A stretch of DNA of 64,000 nucleotides from Diphasiastrum complanatum (lineage: Eukaryota; Streptophyta; Lycopodiopsida; Lycopodiales; Lycopodiaceae). The position numbers and the translations under genes are program-made. Every line of letters begins with the position of its first letter. The stretch's first letter is position 1. The notes beneath the pieces were generated by a model that had not been told where the DNA came from, searched no databases, and saw only the letters and a list, made by a program, of their open reading frames with translations. The stretch covers positions 33,067,115 to 33,131,114 of the forward strand of contig CM055096.1 in the NCBI GenBank assembly GCA_029204225.1, in the 5' to 3' direction. Shown piece by piece: positions 1 to 11,914 of the stretch.

Positions 1-735
1 CGAGAATTTCTGGCAGAGATGGAAACTTTAGGGCATGTGCACCATGACAATCTGGTGCCACTCTTAGGATGCTCAACCTTTGGTACTGAGAAGCTGTTAG
101 TCTACAAATTCATGCAAAATGGGAGCTTGGATGACTGGTTGCACGAGCGACAAAGTGGGGCAGAGACTCTGGAGTGGCCTCTTAGACTAAATATTGCCCT
201 TGGTATGGCAAGGGGTCTGAAATTTCTTCACCATAACTGCTCACCTCCCATCATCCACAGGGACATGAAGGCCAGCAATATTCTTTTGGACAAAAATTTT
301 GAGCCACGTCTCACTGATTTTGGGCTGGCAAGGGTGCTGGGTGCTCAAGATTCCCATGTCAGTACAGTGGTTGCAGGAACCTTGGGCTATGTTCCCCCTG
401 AATACTGCCAGACATGGAGGGCTACAGTAAAGGGAGATGTTTACAGCTTTGGAGTTGTTTTGTTAGAGCTGATTACAGGAAGAAGACCCATGGATATGCG
501 TTATAACGCTAAGAACTGTGGAAATCTGGTGGAGTGGGTGGGAGTACTATTGAAAGAGGGAAAGCACAGAGATATCTACCACCCAATTCTCCTCAAGACT
601 GGGGCTCCAGGGGAGCTCTTCAAGTTTCTCACCCTTGCCATATGCTGCACAGAGGAGCTTCCATCAAACAGACCCACAATGAGGGAAGTGCTAAAAACTT
701 TGGAAGAGATTAAAGCTGGTAATTATACAACATAA
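1..735 (+). CDS. LRR receptor-like kinase, EMS1/EXS type, kinase domain (5' partial)
   Basis: The frame is open from base 1, so the gene continues upstream of the window. The visible 244 residues are the C-terminal two thirds of a Ser/Thr kinase domain. Seen: the hinge around LLVYKFMQNGSLDDWL, catalytic loop HRDMKASN, DFG in DFGLARV, activation-segment end GTLGYVPPEY (PPE replaces APE), and DVYSFGVVLLELITGRRP of subdomain IX. The final arginine region SNRPTMREVLKTLEEI is also there, so the kinase ends normally. The opening residues REFLAEMETLG, the hinge wording and HVSTVVAGT resemble the LRR-X subfamily (EMS1/EXS, PSY1R), single-pass plasma-membrane receptors that sense peptides. No catalytic residue in the visible part is lost and no frameshift is seen, so I read it as a functional host gene. 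The extracellular LRRs and membrane segment cannot be seen. Subfamily placement is inference from motif wording. Confidence 0.9.
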   Translation, partial: REFLAEMETLGHVHHDNLVPLLGCSTFGTEKLLVYKFMQNGSLDDWLHERQSGAETLEWPLRLNIALGMARGLKFLHHNCSPPIIHRDMKASNILLDKNFEPRLTDFGLARVLGAQDSHVSTVVAGTLGYVPPEYCQTWRATVKGDVYSFGVVLLELITGRRPMDMRYNAKNCGNLVEWVGVLLKEGKHRDIYHPILLKTGAPGELFKFLTLAICCTEELPSNRPTMREVLKTLEEIKAGNYTT

Positions 736-3700
736 CTGGTTTTGGTTTTCAATCTTGGTAGCACTTATGGATTTAAGAACTAAACTTCCAGCTATGATGT
801 AAAGTTCGAATTTGGGGTAGATTCCAGAGCACATTATCTCAAGTGATCGGCAGCTTTGGAGGAAAGCAAGAAATTTTATGAAAATTCCATCACCACATTC
901 ATTTTGGAGGTTTTCCTTTGGTGCAAAGTTGTTTTGGAGAAAAATTTATGCTCCCAGCACTTAGAGGCAATCCTCTAGATCTTAGTTTTAGATTTTTCCT
1001 TTGATACAAACTCTGATTTTGAAGCCATATTTATGTCCCCCATGTCATAGAAGCAACCTCCAGGTAAAATCTTTACCATTCTAACAAGGCGGTCTCAACA
1101 ATCACTTAGAGTTTCTTCTATGTGCTGAGCAGAGTTTTGGAAATTTCTGACCAAGAAAAGGGAAGTGAAGCATTAGATCAGAAAATATTCTTCATGAAGT
1201 ACAGAAGCATAACTACACATGCTTAAGTGGAGGAGTAAATCATCCTCACATGTCCATACTATGTAAACTAGCTATTGATTATTTCCTTTCAGTGACTACC
1301 AAATAAGTGGTTTTTTATCTCTCCCTCCCATTCACTCCTTTCACCATTCCAAACCTCAAGGTTGCTTCTTTCAATGTTGTAAATAATTCTTCACTGCTCA
1401 CTTCTACTAATTGTGCATTTTAGAGTATGATGATGTTTAGAAAATGGGTTGTATTGTGTCATGTTACACCTGTAGTGCAGTACTAAATATGTTTTTCTGC
1501 TATCCTTCTGAATAAGCAGTAACTAGTGATTAGTAACCTTTTAGTAATGCCTAAAGGGATTAACGTATTTTGCACTGTGACTTATGCTGCAAAAATCCAA
1601 GGGTGGTGAAAAGGTGAAAGAACCATCTCTCGGATTTTCGTATTTCGCATCATGATTACCAAACTCAAAGATAACGTTCTGATTTTTATAGATCCTTATC
1701 TTCGACATACTAGGAAGAAAACCATAATTATCCATATATCTTCCTCTAGTTGACAAACTGGGCTACATGAGCAATTAGTAGGAAAAGCCATATAGGTCGA
1801 AGAGGAAGGAACGTAGTGACAATGCAGTCAGCAAGACATAGCTTTCTGATAGGTACTATATAGATAAAGTCAAAATGTTGGCTAGAGCCAATTATGTTTA
1901 TCTTATTTATGATTGAAGAAATTAGGGAATAATACAAGACGTTGTTGAACATGTAGATTTATCTTGGCAATTTATTTTTGGAAAGTAGAGGGGACAAACT
2001 TTTGTAATCATTGCTAGCTATATTAAGAAATAAGATAAAATAGCAGCCAAGTACATGAGGATAAAGGGGTCTTTTAAGTGGAAAGTCTTCCTATCACTTA
2101 GAATGGCATGGAAGGTGAAGTAGGTTGTAGCAATGGAGCCAATTCAGAGTAGGCAGTATAATGAAGAAAGTAAGCCTTCTACTATTGATTTAAGATGGGA
2201 AAGGTAGTGAACAGTAAGTGTAGCTCAGGAGTCCGAAAAATATCCTTGAAAAACTCACCTTGGAACTGGATGAACATGGCTAAGTGAACATGCTGCCTAG
2301 GAGCTATGATGACTCTCGACACTAGTTGACCAAGAGTCACAGTTGACTCCCTAAACCCTCAAAAATATTGTAAGTCATGAATAACCCCTTAAACCCAGCT
2401 TGAAGATACTGTAAGTCATGGTCAGCCCCTTGAACACCTAAAAAATATTCTAAGTGGGGTTACTCTCTTGAGACTCTTGTCTCATGGAGCCAATGCTGAT
2501 TTGGTTGGGCAAGTGGGTGAACACAAGAAGCTATGTCGGGTTTCCTAGCTCCCCTCGAGGTGTCCTAGCTCCCCCTTGGTGTGTCAATTCAACATATTGT
2601 ATCAGAGACGATTGGCTAGTCAATGACACAAGACCCTTCGAAATGCCTCATAAAAATTGTATCACGAAAGATTAGTGTGCATCATGCAACTCAAAGTGTG
2701 AGCATGTGCGGACATATTATTAGGTTGGCCATTGAGACTGAGGCTAATGAGTCATATTTTTTGTCCAAAGGAGTATAAGCATAGTTAGTGCTCATGGATC
2801 AAGCTTGTAGCTGTTTGTGTGGACTTTTGTCACCACATTAGCAAGGTGTCATGATGTTTACAACTATGGCTTATGGAGGCTCTTGGCCTTCACATATGAC
2901 AAAATTGTTGGGTTTTGTCATCTGCAAGTTGTGATTTGATCACTTGATGGACCAACGTTGCAATACATTTGTGTTCCTCCAATTGCATATCAGAGGACTT
3001 ACTAGTCATGGAATAACTAGAAATTACACTTTTGTTAAAGTGTCTCTCTCAAGAACCACATCCTAGCTAGAAGGGCCAGTCATTATGTGTCTTGCAAAAG
3101 AGCGTACTACACTGTGCTTTGCAACAATGAAAATTGCGCATCGGTCACAATTGCATCATAAAGACTGACATGAAATTTGTAACGTCACTTTCCAACAATT
3201 GGCATGCTTTGCCTTTGCTTGATTTTTTTTGGATGCACTGGGTGGTGGTGGAGTGGGCATTACAACCCTCAGTTTTTTTATTGTCTCAAATAATATTTTG
3301 AATAGAAAATCAACAAAAAATTGAGACATTTTATCAATCATCTCATTTCTCTTTTTTTTCTTCCTTTGTAGTCTCTTCTTCTTCCATGAGATTCTCCTGT
3401 GAATCACTTTCTAGTTTTTTATGCTCAGTCTTAGATAGTGCCTCATCTTGGGATACTATTTGCTCATCCTAGATGCTCTTCTATCTACAAAATGTCAATT
3501 TGATTAAACATTTATGATATTCCCAAGTTAGTCTAATGGTTACATGTGTCTATTTCAAAGGCAGCTACTCGAAGCCAAGCGAGATGTACACTTCTTGTTT
3601 TTAAGTGTAAGGCAGCTGATTAGTGACAGAATTATGAAAGTTATATTTGAGACATGGTGCTTCTAACAAATGCAAAGAGATAGCTCGTATTCAAATCAGA

Positions 3701-4289
3701 CTAGTGCAATCACCTAACTCTCAACCATTGAGTCAATGGTCACAGTTGTTTGGTTCAAAGATAGCTACTTGGTGCCAAGTGAGAAGTGCATTGCAATGTA
3801 TTCAACCTTTGCCTACCTTAAAGAGCCAAAGTGCAAATCAAAAAGCAAGATTAGGCTAGGACAAAGAGAAAAATCAAGATGCAAGGCAAAAAGGCATCGA
3901 GTGGAACACAACGCGGACGGTAAAAAATAAATCCTTTGGCTCAAGGAGCCCATGAAAACAATCAATCTAGAGCTCAAGGAGCTCAACATAAAATGTAGAA
4001 ATGGCAAATATGGAGCTCAAATAAGTTCCAAATCCAAGCTAAGGAGCGATAGAGGTGGATGTCTCAACAGTCTCTGTCACTAGTTAATAAGGTTCTCAAG
4101 TTTTACGTAAGCGATATAAGATTTACACCTTTCCCGAACAAAGTAACATTTTTTTCCAATGTAAAGAGTTGAGCTTCCGATTTGTTGTGTGCCCACTACC
4201 ATGTTAATAAAGTCACCAGTAAATTAAGTGTTGTGCTTAAATCTTCTTAGAGATAATGGGAGCCATCTTTGCATTAATTTGGCATCTGA
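736..4289. other. Intergenic region downstream of the kinase gene
   Basis: This stretch begins with the 3' flank and UTR of the receptor kinase, then AT-rich sequence. I see no coding region with recognisable motifs on either strand. It holds a short degenerate tandem repeat near 2.35-2.47 kb and two diverged copies of a short phrase near 3.55 kb and 3.75 kb (both around TTCAAAG..AGCTACT..GCCAAG). No 5' LTR matching the gypsy 3' LTR at 10493 was found here, so that element has lost its 5' end. Confidence 0.6.
2344..2472. repeat. Degenerate tandem repeat, about three units of 41-48 bp
   Basis: Three successive units share the core AAAATATTGTAAGTCATG (variants AGATACTGTAAGTCATG and AAATATTCTAAGTGGGG) followed by a C-rich ACCCCTT/GCCCCTT segment. 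Units are diverged and differ in length, so this is an old minisatellite. No function is apparent. Confidence 0.45.
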
Positions 4290-7070
4290 TAGTCCATGTT
4301 AGAAGAACAAAAAACACAAAGAGATCATCCTGAGCTTGACCCATTTGCCTCATTAAATTTTTTGGAATTAAGTATTCAAGCAACTTATCAATTTTTTGAT
4401 GAGTTTGATCAGCATTGGTGGATGGACTTTTTCGAGAAACAAAAAATCAATTTGCTCAATCTCGAACATGCATCAACAATTGAAGAATTTCATTGGCCTC
4501 ATAAATTAGAAACTTCAACTACAATTGTCGATCCTTCAAATCTACCTCGAGATAATGATTTATTGGAGCTTGTGCAAGGTGAGGAACGTGAAATTTATGT
4601 GGGCTCAAGGAAGAATATGGTCAGGCTGTGGTGCTTCTGTAGCTACATTTGCCATCAAATTCGATTTCCCTTTGCTGTTGTTCTTGACTTGTAGTACGTG
4701 GCAATCTTGAATCTCGTGGTTGGTTCGTTTGCAATATTTGCAGAACAGCGAATACGTCAGTTATTGAACATACCATACCTTTAGTACCTGATGCAGTTCC
4801 AAAGGTTACAAAGTTCTATCGATGTAATCCTAATGTTGCGGATCTGATAAAGAAAGAACTTCAGAGATTGCTTGATGCCGATTTCATTTATGAGATCGAG
4901 CATACCAAATGGATCCCACCGATTGTCATTGTTCCTAAGAAGAATGAGAAATTGAGAATTTGTGTGAATCTTAAAGATTATCTACAGAAATTTCTTGAAA
5001 TTGACTTGGATGACTTGAGAGTCCATAGTACAGATACAGACCACCTGGATCGATTGGAGAAAGTATTTGAAAGATGTCGCAAATATCAAATTTTTCTAAA
5101 TCGCAAAATGCCAAATATGGGTTTCCCACGAAGTTGTGCTTGGGCATGTGATATCGAGGCATGATATCGCCACAGATTATTCTAAAATCAAGATTATTGT
5201 GGAATTGCCACCGCCAACAACAATTCGTGGAGTTTGTGTGTTTATGGGTCATGCGAACTACTATCAAATTTTTATTATCTTCTTTGCGGATTTAGCAAGA
5301 CCTATATACAAATTGACTATTGTTCCTATTTGGACAGTAGAGGCATTAGAAGCCTTTGAAAAATTAAAAAAATCATTAACTTCAGCACCAATACTGCGTT
5401 CTCCAGATTGGACGATTGAATTTCATGTTCACACAGATGCCTCAAAATATGCCATTGGACTCAGCCAGGTGATTGTAAAAAGGACTATCCTATACGATTT
5501 GCAAGCAGACAACTTATAGATCTGAAAAAGAATTATTCAACAACAGAACGTGAAGCGTTAGCCATGATTTTTTCTGTTCGAAAATTTTGTCACTACCTCA
5601 TGGAAATGCACTTTGTCTTTTATACGGATCACCAACCGTTGTTTTATTTGGTAAACAAGACATGTAATACTGGACGTATTGCAAGATGGTTACTATTATT
5701 GACTGAATTTGGCTTTCGAATTGTGGTTCGAAAGGGCAAGCAACATTATCTAGACGATCACGTTTTGTGAATCAAATCCGCACTAGTTATTACTAAAGTG
5801 GATGATGAATTACCAGATGCTGCATTATTCTATGTCGAAGCAGTACCTGAGTGGGCAGCGGATATTGTTGAGTATCTGATGCTAGGACAACCGAATGACT
5901 CTTTGACAAAAGTACAGAAGAGACAATTGATTCATAAGGCTCAACCTTATCAATTGATTGCAGGACGAAGATATGTTTTACCGCATGAAATCCCAGATCT
6001 AATCATGTTTTCGCATGATGGCATGGGCAGAGGACATTTCTCTGCAGATATTACTGTTCACAAACTTTTGCAATCAGGTTGTTGGTGGCCTATGCTTCAT
6101 AAGGACACAGAAAATTATATTCGGACATGTGATATTTGCCAGTGAGCACGATGGCCTACTAGACAGAACTATAAACCCTTGCATCCGATTTTATCACAAG
6201 CAATGTTTGAAAAATGGGGACTGGATTATGTTGGTCCTATTCATCCTGTCGCGCAAGGATCTCAAGCCCGATACATTATCGTAGCAACTAATTATATGAC
6301 CAACTGGGTTGAAGCCAAAGCTGTCAAAGTTGTTGATGCGAAATCTACGGCCAAATTTCTCTATGAAAATATTATAATCAGATTTTAATCGAGATTGTTA
6401 GTGACCGGGGTACAAACTTTATTAATCAAACAATAAAGATTTTTTTGTTATACACAGATTTAGTACTCCTTACTATCTCAGAGAGAATGGCCAAGCTGAA
6501 TCTTCCAATAAGATTCTATGCACTATTATGACAAAGACAGTTGAAACAAGTCGGTCTAATTGGGAACATAAACTGTATGCAGTGTTATGGGCATTCAGAA
6601 CCACGTACAAAAATAGTACAAATCAAACACCCTTTCAATTGGTTTATGGTCAAGATGTTGTCATGCCGATTGAATTTTTAATTCCATCTTTACGCATAGC
6701 GGCAACAGAATGGTTAAATGATAATAAGTCTTTACAACTTCGTCATGAAGCATTTCACAAATTATGTGAAACCCAATTGATGGCAGTTCACGCTTTAGCA
6801 GCAAAAAAAGCCCGCCGAAAGGCATGGCATGATCGTCGATTGCACAAAAAGGATCTGAAAGCAGGAGATCTTGCACTGATGTACAAAACCAAGCTGATCA
6901 AGGAAAATTGAAGTTTACCGGTGAAGGCCCATATAAAGTGAAGGAAATCCTGAACTATGGCGCAGTAATTCTTGGGCACTTGGATGGAAAATGATTTGAT
7001 ACTCCGATGAATGGCAGCCGATTACACAAGTTTTGGCAGCCTGTTCCGCCAATTCAACAAGCCTGATCTC
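4290..7070 (+). pseudogene. Decayed Ty3/gypsy pol (RT-RNase H-integrase)
   Basis: Reading along the plus strand in several frames gives gypsy pol in order. A degenerate protease-RT linker lies near 4.3-4.7 kb. The RT N-terminus (VPDAVPKVTKFYR, IPPIVIVPKKN) is near 4.77-4.98 kb, and the RT thumb with DHLDRLEKVFERCRKYQ near 5.04-5.1 kb. RNase H motifs STTEREALAMIFSVRKF and FYTDHQPLFYLV are near 5.5-5.65 kb, the integrase zinc-binding HDGMGRGHFS...CDIC near 6.02-6.14 kb, and the integrase core (GLDYVGPI, then VSDRGTNF, then ENGQAESSNK) at 6.2-6.5 kb. The integrase C-terminal end (GEGPYKVKEILNYGAV, GSRLHKFWQP) reaches about 7.05 kb. The RT core between NLKDY and DLDDL is deleted, removing most of the palm. 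Several stops and frameshifts confirm a dead copy. Motif wording fits the Tat/Athila branch; the lineage is inferred. Confidence 0.85.
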
Positions 7071-7079
7071 AATGATTTT

Positions 7080-7870
7080 TAATTTTATTTGTTTTCAATA
7101 TTTGATTGTTCAGATTTTTTGTGAAAAAGACAGTAACAAAAAAACAAAAAAACAATAAAAGGAAAAAGAAAAAAAGAAAAAAAATGAGAAAAGAATGATG
7201 AGCAAAAGTCAGGAAAGTCATCAGCATGGAAAAAAAAAAAGACAACATTTTTTTTATGGAAAATGACTTATAAAATCATTGTTTTAGTCAGATGATGCCT
7301 ATACAGTATCAGAAACCTTTGCTGAGCCTCCAGACTGTACATCCACTTCAGATTTATCTAAATTGAGGTGGACAAAGGTTCTTTTGCAAGAGAAATTCAT
7401 TTTTTGAGTTAGGCGAATGATCAACAATATGCCATTTTGGGAACCTTCGTCGAGCACCTTACCCTCATTATGAACCTTCGCTGACATGCTAGATGGTCTT
7501 AAAATGTCAAAATTAGGTTGGCCATAGCCTCAGATCTTGAAAAAATGCATTTATGATAGTACTTGGGCAAAGGACCCTCCTGGGCAAAGGTTCATCCTTC
7601 GTCAGCCCTGGAAAACGTTTGCCGGATAGGTTTAGATCCCCGGAAACCTTTGTCGAGATTTTTATAGCCTATTTTCAAAATATTGTACATGCCTGCAAAT
7701 TTTTGTTCAGAACTGACTAGCCAAACTAGTATTCAATGTAATGGACCCTCCAAATTCACCTATAAGTTGGCTGAATTCGATTCATTCCTCACTTGTGCTA
7801 GCGAGGCTCTTGCGAGTTTTTTCCACAACCACAGCCTTCCAAACTTTTTGAACTAATTTCTGATATACAT
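7080..7870 (+). other. Spacer between integrase and 3' ORF: A-rich tract and short direct repeats
   Basis: About 7.13-7.26 kb is almost pure A/G (runs of A with scattered G), like a long polypurine tract. From 7.31 to 7.65 kb a short phrase recurs: ACCTTTGCTGAGCC, ACCTTCGTCGAGCA, ACCTTCGCTGACAT and ACCTTTGTCGAGAT. There is no convincing coding sequence. Confidence 0.5.
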
Positions 7871-10224
7871 TTGCGCAGTTTACTTTTCGTTCTGATCATC
7901 ATGTCTTCTATAGATACATCCCAGTGTCCGCGTTATACTATCCATCATGATGTCCCATCTGCAATAGATATCATGATACTTCCTAGCACAAGCATGGTCA
8001 CTCAGTGGATGACCCTTGCGGAGCCTCTGCTTACTGCAATGGGTATTCATGAGAGAGCCTTTTTTGGGAGAATCAACATGGATCACTCTTGCCTTCAGTA
8101 CGTGGAAGGAAGAGAAATCCAAGTTTTATATCACCTTTCAGGGAGCAACACAAAAGTGCGCGTAACTGAGGCTGCCCTTGCTGCCATAGGCATAGCGTCT
8201 GGAACCCAAGCCTCACCCAACCATAAATAGGCCAAACAGGCTATTAAGCCTTACATTGACCTCACAAATGATCTGCATTGGACTAATGACGGCTATCTCC
8301 TCGATGCCATCACTGAGCTTGCCATACACACTGCTGCCTAGCTCTTGAATAACTTTCTGATGGTTGGCAACCTCAAGAAAGACCGCATCACTTCACAGAT
8401 CCTCCATAGGATAGTCGAGTCCTATGTCAAGATATCTAAGGCCCCTCTTGAACCATATAATTGGTTCAAGACTATTTCTGGTGAGCTCAAACGAGCTATT
8501 AAGAGTAATACCAAGCAGCAGTTCGTTGTTGGCTCCCTGTTATCTCTTCTAGCGGCCTCCCACCTTGAAAACAAAATCCATGGCTTTCACCTGGATTCTG
8601 TACTTTCAGTCTATGAAGAAGCACCGACCGAGTCATCTCACCAGGCCTCCAGTTCACGTAGTCGATGTTGTCCACGCATCGAGATCGTCATTCCTAACTC
8701 GCCTTCTGCGTCACGACGTCGTGGTCGACCAAGCTGTGAAATCACCAAAGTAGTTTGCCGCCACCGTGCCTGAGGGTTTTGAAGAAGACGATGTTTTTGA
8801 AGAAGAAGAAGTATCGACATCTATTTCACACCAACCAAGGACGATACCATCAGGTCCTACTACTGCCGCCGCCTCCATGACAGTAGATTCTGGTGATGCT
8901 CTCGGTTTGGTCTCAAGCCTTGCGCAAGTGATCCAGTCTATGCTGGATAAGAAAAAAAAATGGAACAGAGAATTTCTGACCTGGGATTCAAAAATACTCT
9001 TATCAACCAGAAGATTGTTCAGCTGGATAGAGAATTGAAGATTGCCAAACAACACAAAGACAAATCTGAAGTTGAAAAGAAGATGGCACAGCAACAGGCT
9101 GATCGCCTCGAAGGATACGTCAGCTTCCTACAAAATGCCCTGACAACCGCACAAGACTAGGTGGACAAGGCAGTGCAGGATGCAAAGCAACATGTGCAAC
9201 TGCTACAAGGTCAACTACAAATGGCGGAGCAGGATCGCACATATCTCCAAGGTGAATTGAATGCAACCACCCTTGAGCGTGATGAATATCTTCAGACAGA
9301 AATACCATATCATTCAGTAACCCCGACGAAGATCGCATATTTGTTCAAGAAAATGGAAGCGTACAAAGTGGCCCTTCAGGGATTCCAAGGCCGCTTTGAC
9401 AGGTTCAAAGGAGTAGCTTCAGCTGAGTTGGCAAAGGCTAAGGCAACTATCAGTGACTATGAAAAAGACGCCGCTCAGGTGTTGGAAGCCGGACCACAAA
9501 TCCCAGTTCCGGTCATCCCGCAATTCTCCCCTTCGCACCAAACTGTAGTTCCAATGGATATAGGGCTGGATTTGGGCATGGACCATGGGGGAGCTCCAGA
9601 AATAGAAGAACAACTGTCAGTTGTACAGGCAGTGACAGCAGGTCCATCCTCATCAAGGACTACACCGTTATTCAGAAGGCCCATCAGCGTCGAGGACCAG
9701 ATCCAAAGTTTCTTATCGCAACATCCACATGAGTCCTCGCGTGGTGGTTGGGTCCTTAAGTTGAAGACCTCGAAGATAGAGGTCGGCAAAGATTTGGACA
9801 AAATACTCGCATTGGGAGAGCAGCCGGCATGGAGAGTTACCATTTTTGAGAAAACTCTGGAATCAATCAGGAGTTATGTGGCCAGCACTCGCCAATTGCG
9901 GGTAGATCCCTATTATGTGCCAATGCCGAGAAGGAATAAATGAAAGGATTTGGGATTGGCTATGCACAAAATCACAATCCATACGCCCAATTGGCCAATC
10001 ATCCATCAACCATATCAGTGATCGATATCAGTGGATTTTCACCGGGCCTTACAATCATATTAGCGGGAGTATATCCACTCTCCCGACCCGACAGTGCGAC
10101 AATCGGCATGTTTGCAAAAGATTTAAATCTGTTGACATCAATGACAACTAGATGGGATGATTGTCTTCCTCCTCTGGCATTCTATCCAAATAAGCCAATG
10201 GCCTCAGAGAATATCAAAAATTAG
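7871..10224 (+). pseudogene. Unrecognised coiled-coil ORF downstream of gypsy integrase
   Basis: A long coding region lies in sense between the integrase and the 3' LTR. It is open in one frame from 7871 to 8773 apart from two TAG codons (8228, 8340), and shifts frame near 8766. It shifts back at an A-run near 8950, then runs to 9943 with one further TAG (9158). A last frame covers 9940-10224. The N-terminal third looks globular. An acidic segment with FEEDDVFEEEE follows at 8.78 kb. A long heptad-rich, charged alpha-helical stretch covers 8.96-9.48 kb (many E, K, Q with regular L/I). The C-terminal part contains GGWVLKLKTSKIEVGKDLDK and a terminal DDCLPPLAFYPNKPM. There is no zinc knuckle, protease, RT or clear membrane segment. 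Sense ORFs downstream of pol occur in Athila (env-like), but this one lacks transmembrane helices. I do not recognise the family; a gag-like or other structural role is only a guess. Confidence 0.6.
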
Positions 10225-10492
10225 CTGTCGGTTGCTCGTTTATATTTTCGGGTAGCAATGATGGGAGGCTCTTGGGAATCTCGCTTCACATCTTGGACGA
10301 CCTCAAAGTGGATTGCAGGAGCCCATCGTTGTTTTTTGCCACATAATTTGGATCTTTTAATAATGCCTGACACAACTTTATGGAGAAGGTGCAGTACCAT
10401 TTAATAAAAATTCGTCACGAAGCTAATAAAAGTCCCCAATAACTGCATCTTGTAAGTGTCGTGGGACTGCCACCAGTTTTGGTGGGGGATAC
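10225..10492 (+). other. Untranslated 3' part of the gypsy internal region with polypurine tract
   Basis: Non-coding sequence ends in GGTGGGGGA at 10481-10489, a typical plus-strand primer (PPT) immediately before an LTR that opens with TGTTGGAGGG. Confidence 0.55.
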
Positions 10493-10900
10493 TGTTGGAG
10501 GGTTTGTGGATCCCAAGGCCACCCTAACCCTAGTTAATAAGTGAGAGGGATTTGGCACCCTGCGTGTATCAGTCCAACCCGATGATCACATAGAGATTTG
10601 ATTAATTAGAAAGTCAATACAAAGAACTTTAGGTCTTTTTGCGGGACTTTTAATGTCGCAGGGCCTAGATGTCAAGTTAGTGAATAAAGTTGGGTTTCCC
10701 TCCAATTTGGATGGTTCCCACTCTTTTTTAAATTTGAGTAATTAGGGAGACAAAAATGGACCAATAGGATTCAGAGGCCAGGGTCCTCCTCTCTACTATA
10801 AAAAGAGACCAACTCGAGTTCCTACACATGTTCATTTCCTCATTTCAATAAAGCAGATTGGTTCTCTTCGGAAATGGATTGATGAATGTCCTTGCTCTCT
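10493..10900 (+). repeat. 3' LTR (start) of the gypsy element
   Basis: The sequence starts TGTTGGAGGG directly after the PPT. It contains a TATA box CTATAAAAAGAG at about 10796-10806 and an AATAAA at about 10847, as expected for U3 and R. A GA-rich run follows at 10990-11025. The 3' boundary (a CA end followed by a target duplication) could not be fixed, and the LTR may run beyond 11 kb. No matching 5' LTR is present upstream, so it cannot be dated by LTR comparison. Confidence 0.6.
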
Positions 10901-11459
10901 ATCACTTTTCCTCCATCTCTCATGCTTTCTTTGGATTTTGCTAATTGTTGGAACTGATTGTTATTGGGATTGCATGTTGTTATGCTTTTTATGAGAGAGA
11001 AAGGGAGAGAGAGAAAGAGTAAGCTATCTTGTTGTGGATTGTAGTGCTAATGGATGTAGTGTTAATGCTTAGGGTTAATGGATGTTAGAGTTAGATTTGG
11101 ATCTTCCATTCATGCTGAAATTTGAACTATACTATCGCTCTCATGGGAACGAATCTATGCGTGACAACTAACTTCGTCTCTTTGATGCTAGATTAGATCT
11201 TAATTTCAGATTAGACAAGGGAAGAAACCCACTATAGCTGTGTCTTGAGATGCCAACGGTATGCCAGCGGCACCATTTTCCAAGATGCCAATGGTATTAT
11301 GTTGGGACCATTCGGTCTAGAAATTGCTTGTCTTCATATCTATCGTAGCTTGTGGTTCTGAGTGTCTTTGGCATGAATGTGAACTAGGTTAAGCTCTTGG
11401 AAAACAAGCTCTAACTTGTTGGCTGAGTTGGATGGCTTGCTTAGGTGGAAGTTACATGT
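10901..11459. other. Unresolved AT-rich stretch after the 3' LTR
   Basis: This may include the U5 part of the LTR above. A GA-rich tract is at 10990-11025. A short phrase about 'ATGCCA(A/G)CGG(T/C)' is repeated near 11.25 kb. No coding motif is seen. Confidence 0.35.
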
Positions 11460-11852
11460 TTATGGTTGTCCAACTTGGCAAAGTGCCCACATAAAAACTC
11501 AAGATATCAAGAGAAATTCACAAGAGATGGACATAGAATCAACAAAGATGAATTCTCCACATCATAAGAGAATATAATGATCTGTTCTCCACATAGGCAC
11601 GAGTATGCCCTAAAATAACAACTTCTAGGTACTTAACCAAAAACCTAGAAATATTAGTCTAAATGCAATATACCAAAATTAGCCAATTAGAATGGGTCCA
11701 AACTCGCCCTCATCCACATATCTACTTGTCAAAAATAGTAAAAACACTATTTAGGCCCTTATTGACAAATATGAAACTATCTCTAAGTTGAGATTTCAAG
11801 TTGGCCTCAAAATTGCCAAATAAAATGTTGAAACTAGTTGACAAATTTCATA
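11460..11852 (-). repeat. LTR fragment, minus strand, related to the LTR at 27313
   Basis: Read on the minus strand, a purine-rich GTTGAAGAGGGAG is followed at 11852 by TATGAAATTTGTCAACTAG. The same arrangement, GTTGAAGAGAGAG followed by TGTGAGAAATATCAACTAG, occurs at 27300-27331 on the plus strand. I therefore read this as a PPT plus the start of a 3' LTR of a related family, inserted on the opposite strand. The inner sequence differs from the 27.3 kb LTR, so it is a sister family rather than the same one. Confidence 0.5.
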
Positions 11853-11914
11853 CTCCCTCTTCAACTAGTTTTAGTATAGATTTGGATAGTACACCAAGTG
11901 ATGTTCTATGCTTT

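Noticed and set aside
3156-3407. Lys/Arg-rich minus-strand frame
   Set aside because: Arises from T-rich tracts on the plus strand; no conserved motif.
8711-9094. Minus-strand 127-codon frame with hydrophobic start
   Set aside because: Antisense to the coiled-coil ORF, no motif; opposite-strand shadow of acidic and lysine-rich codons.
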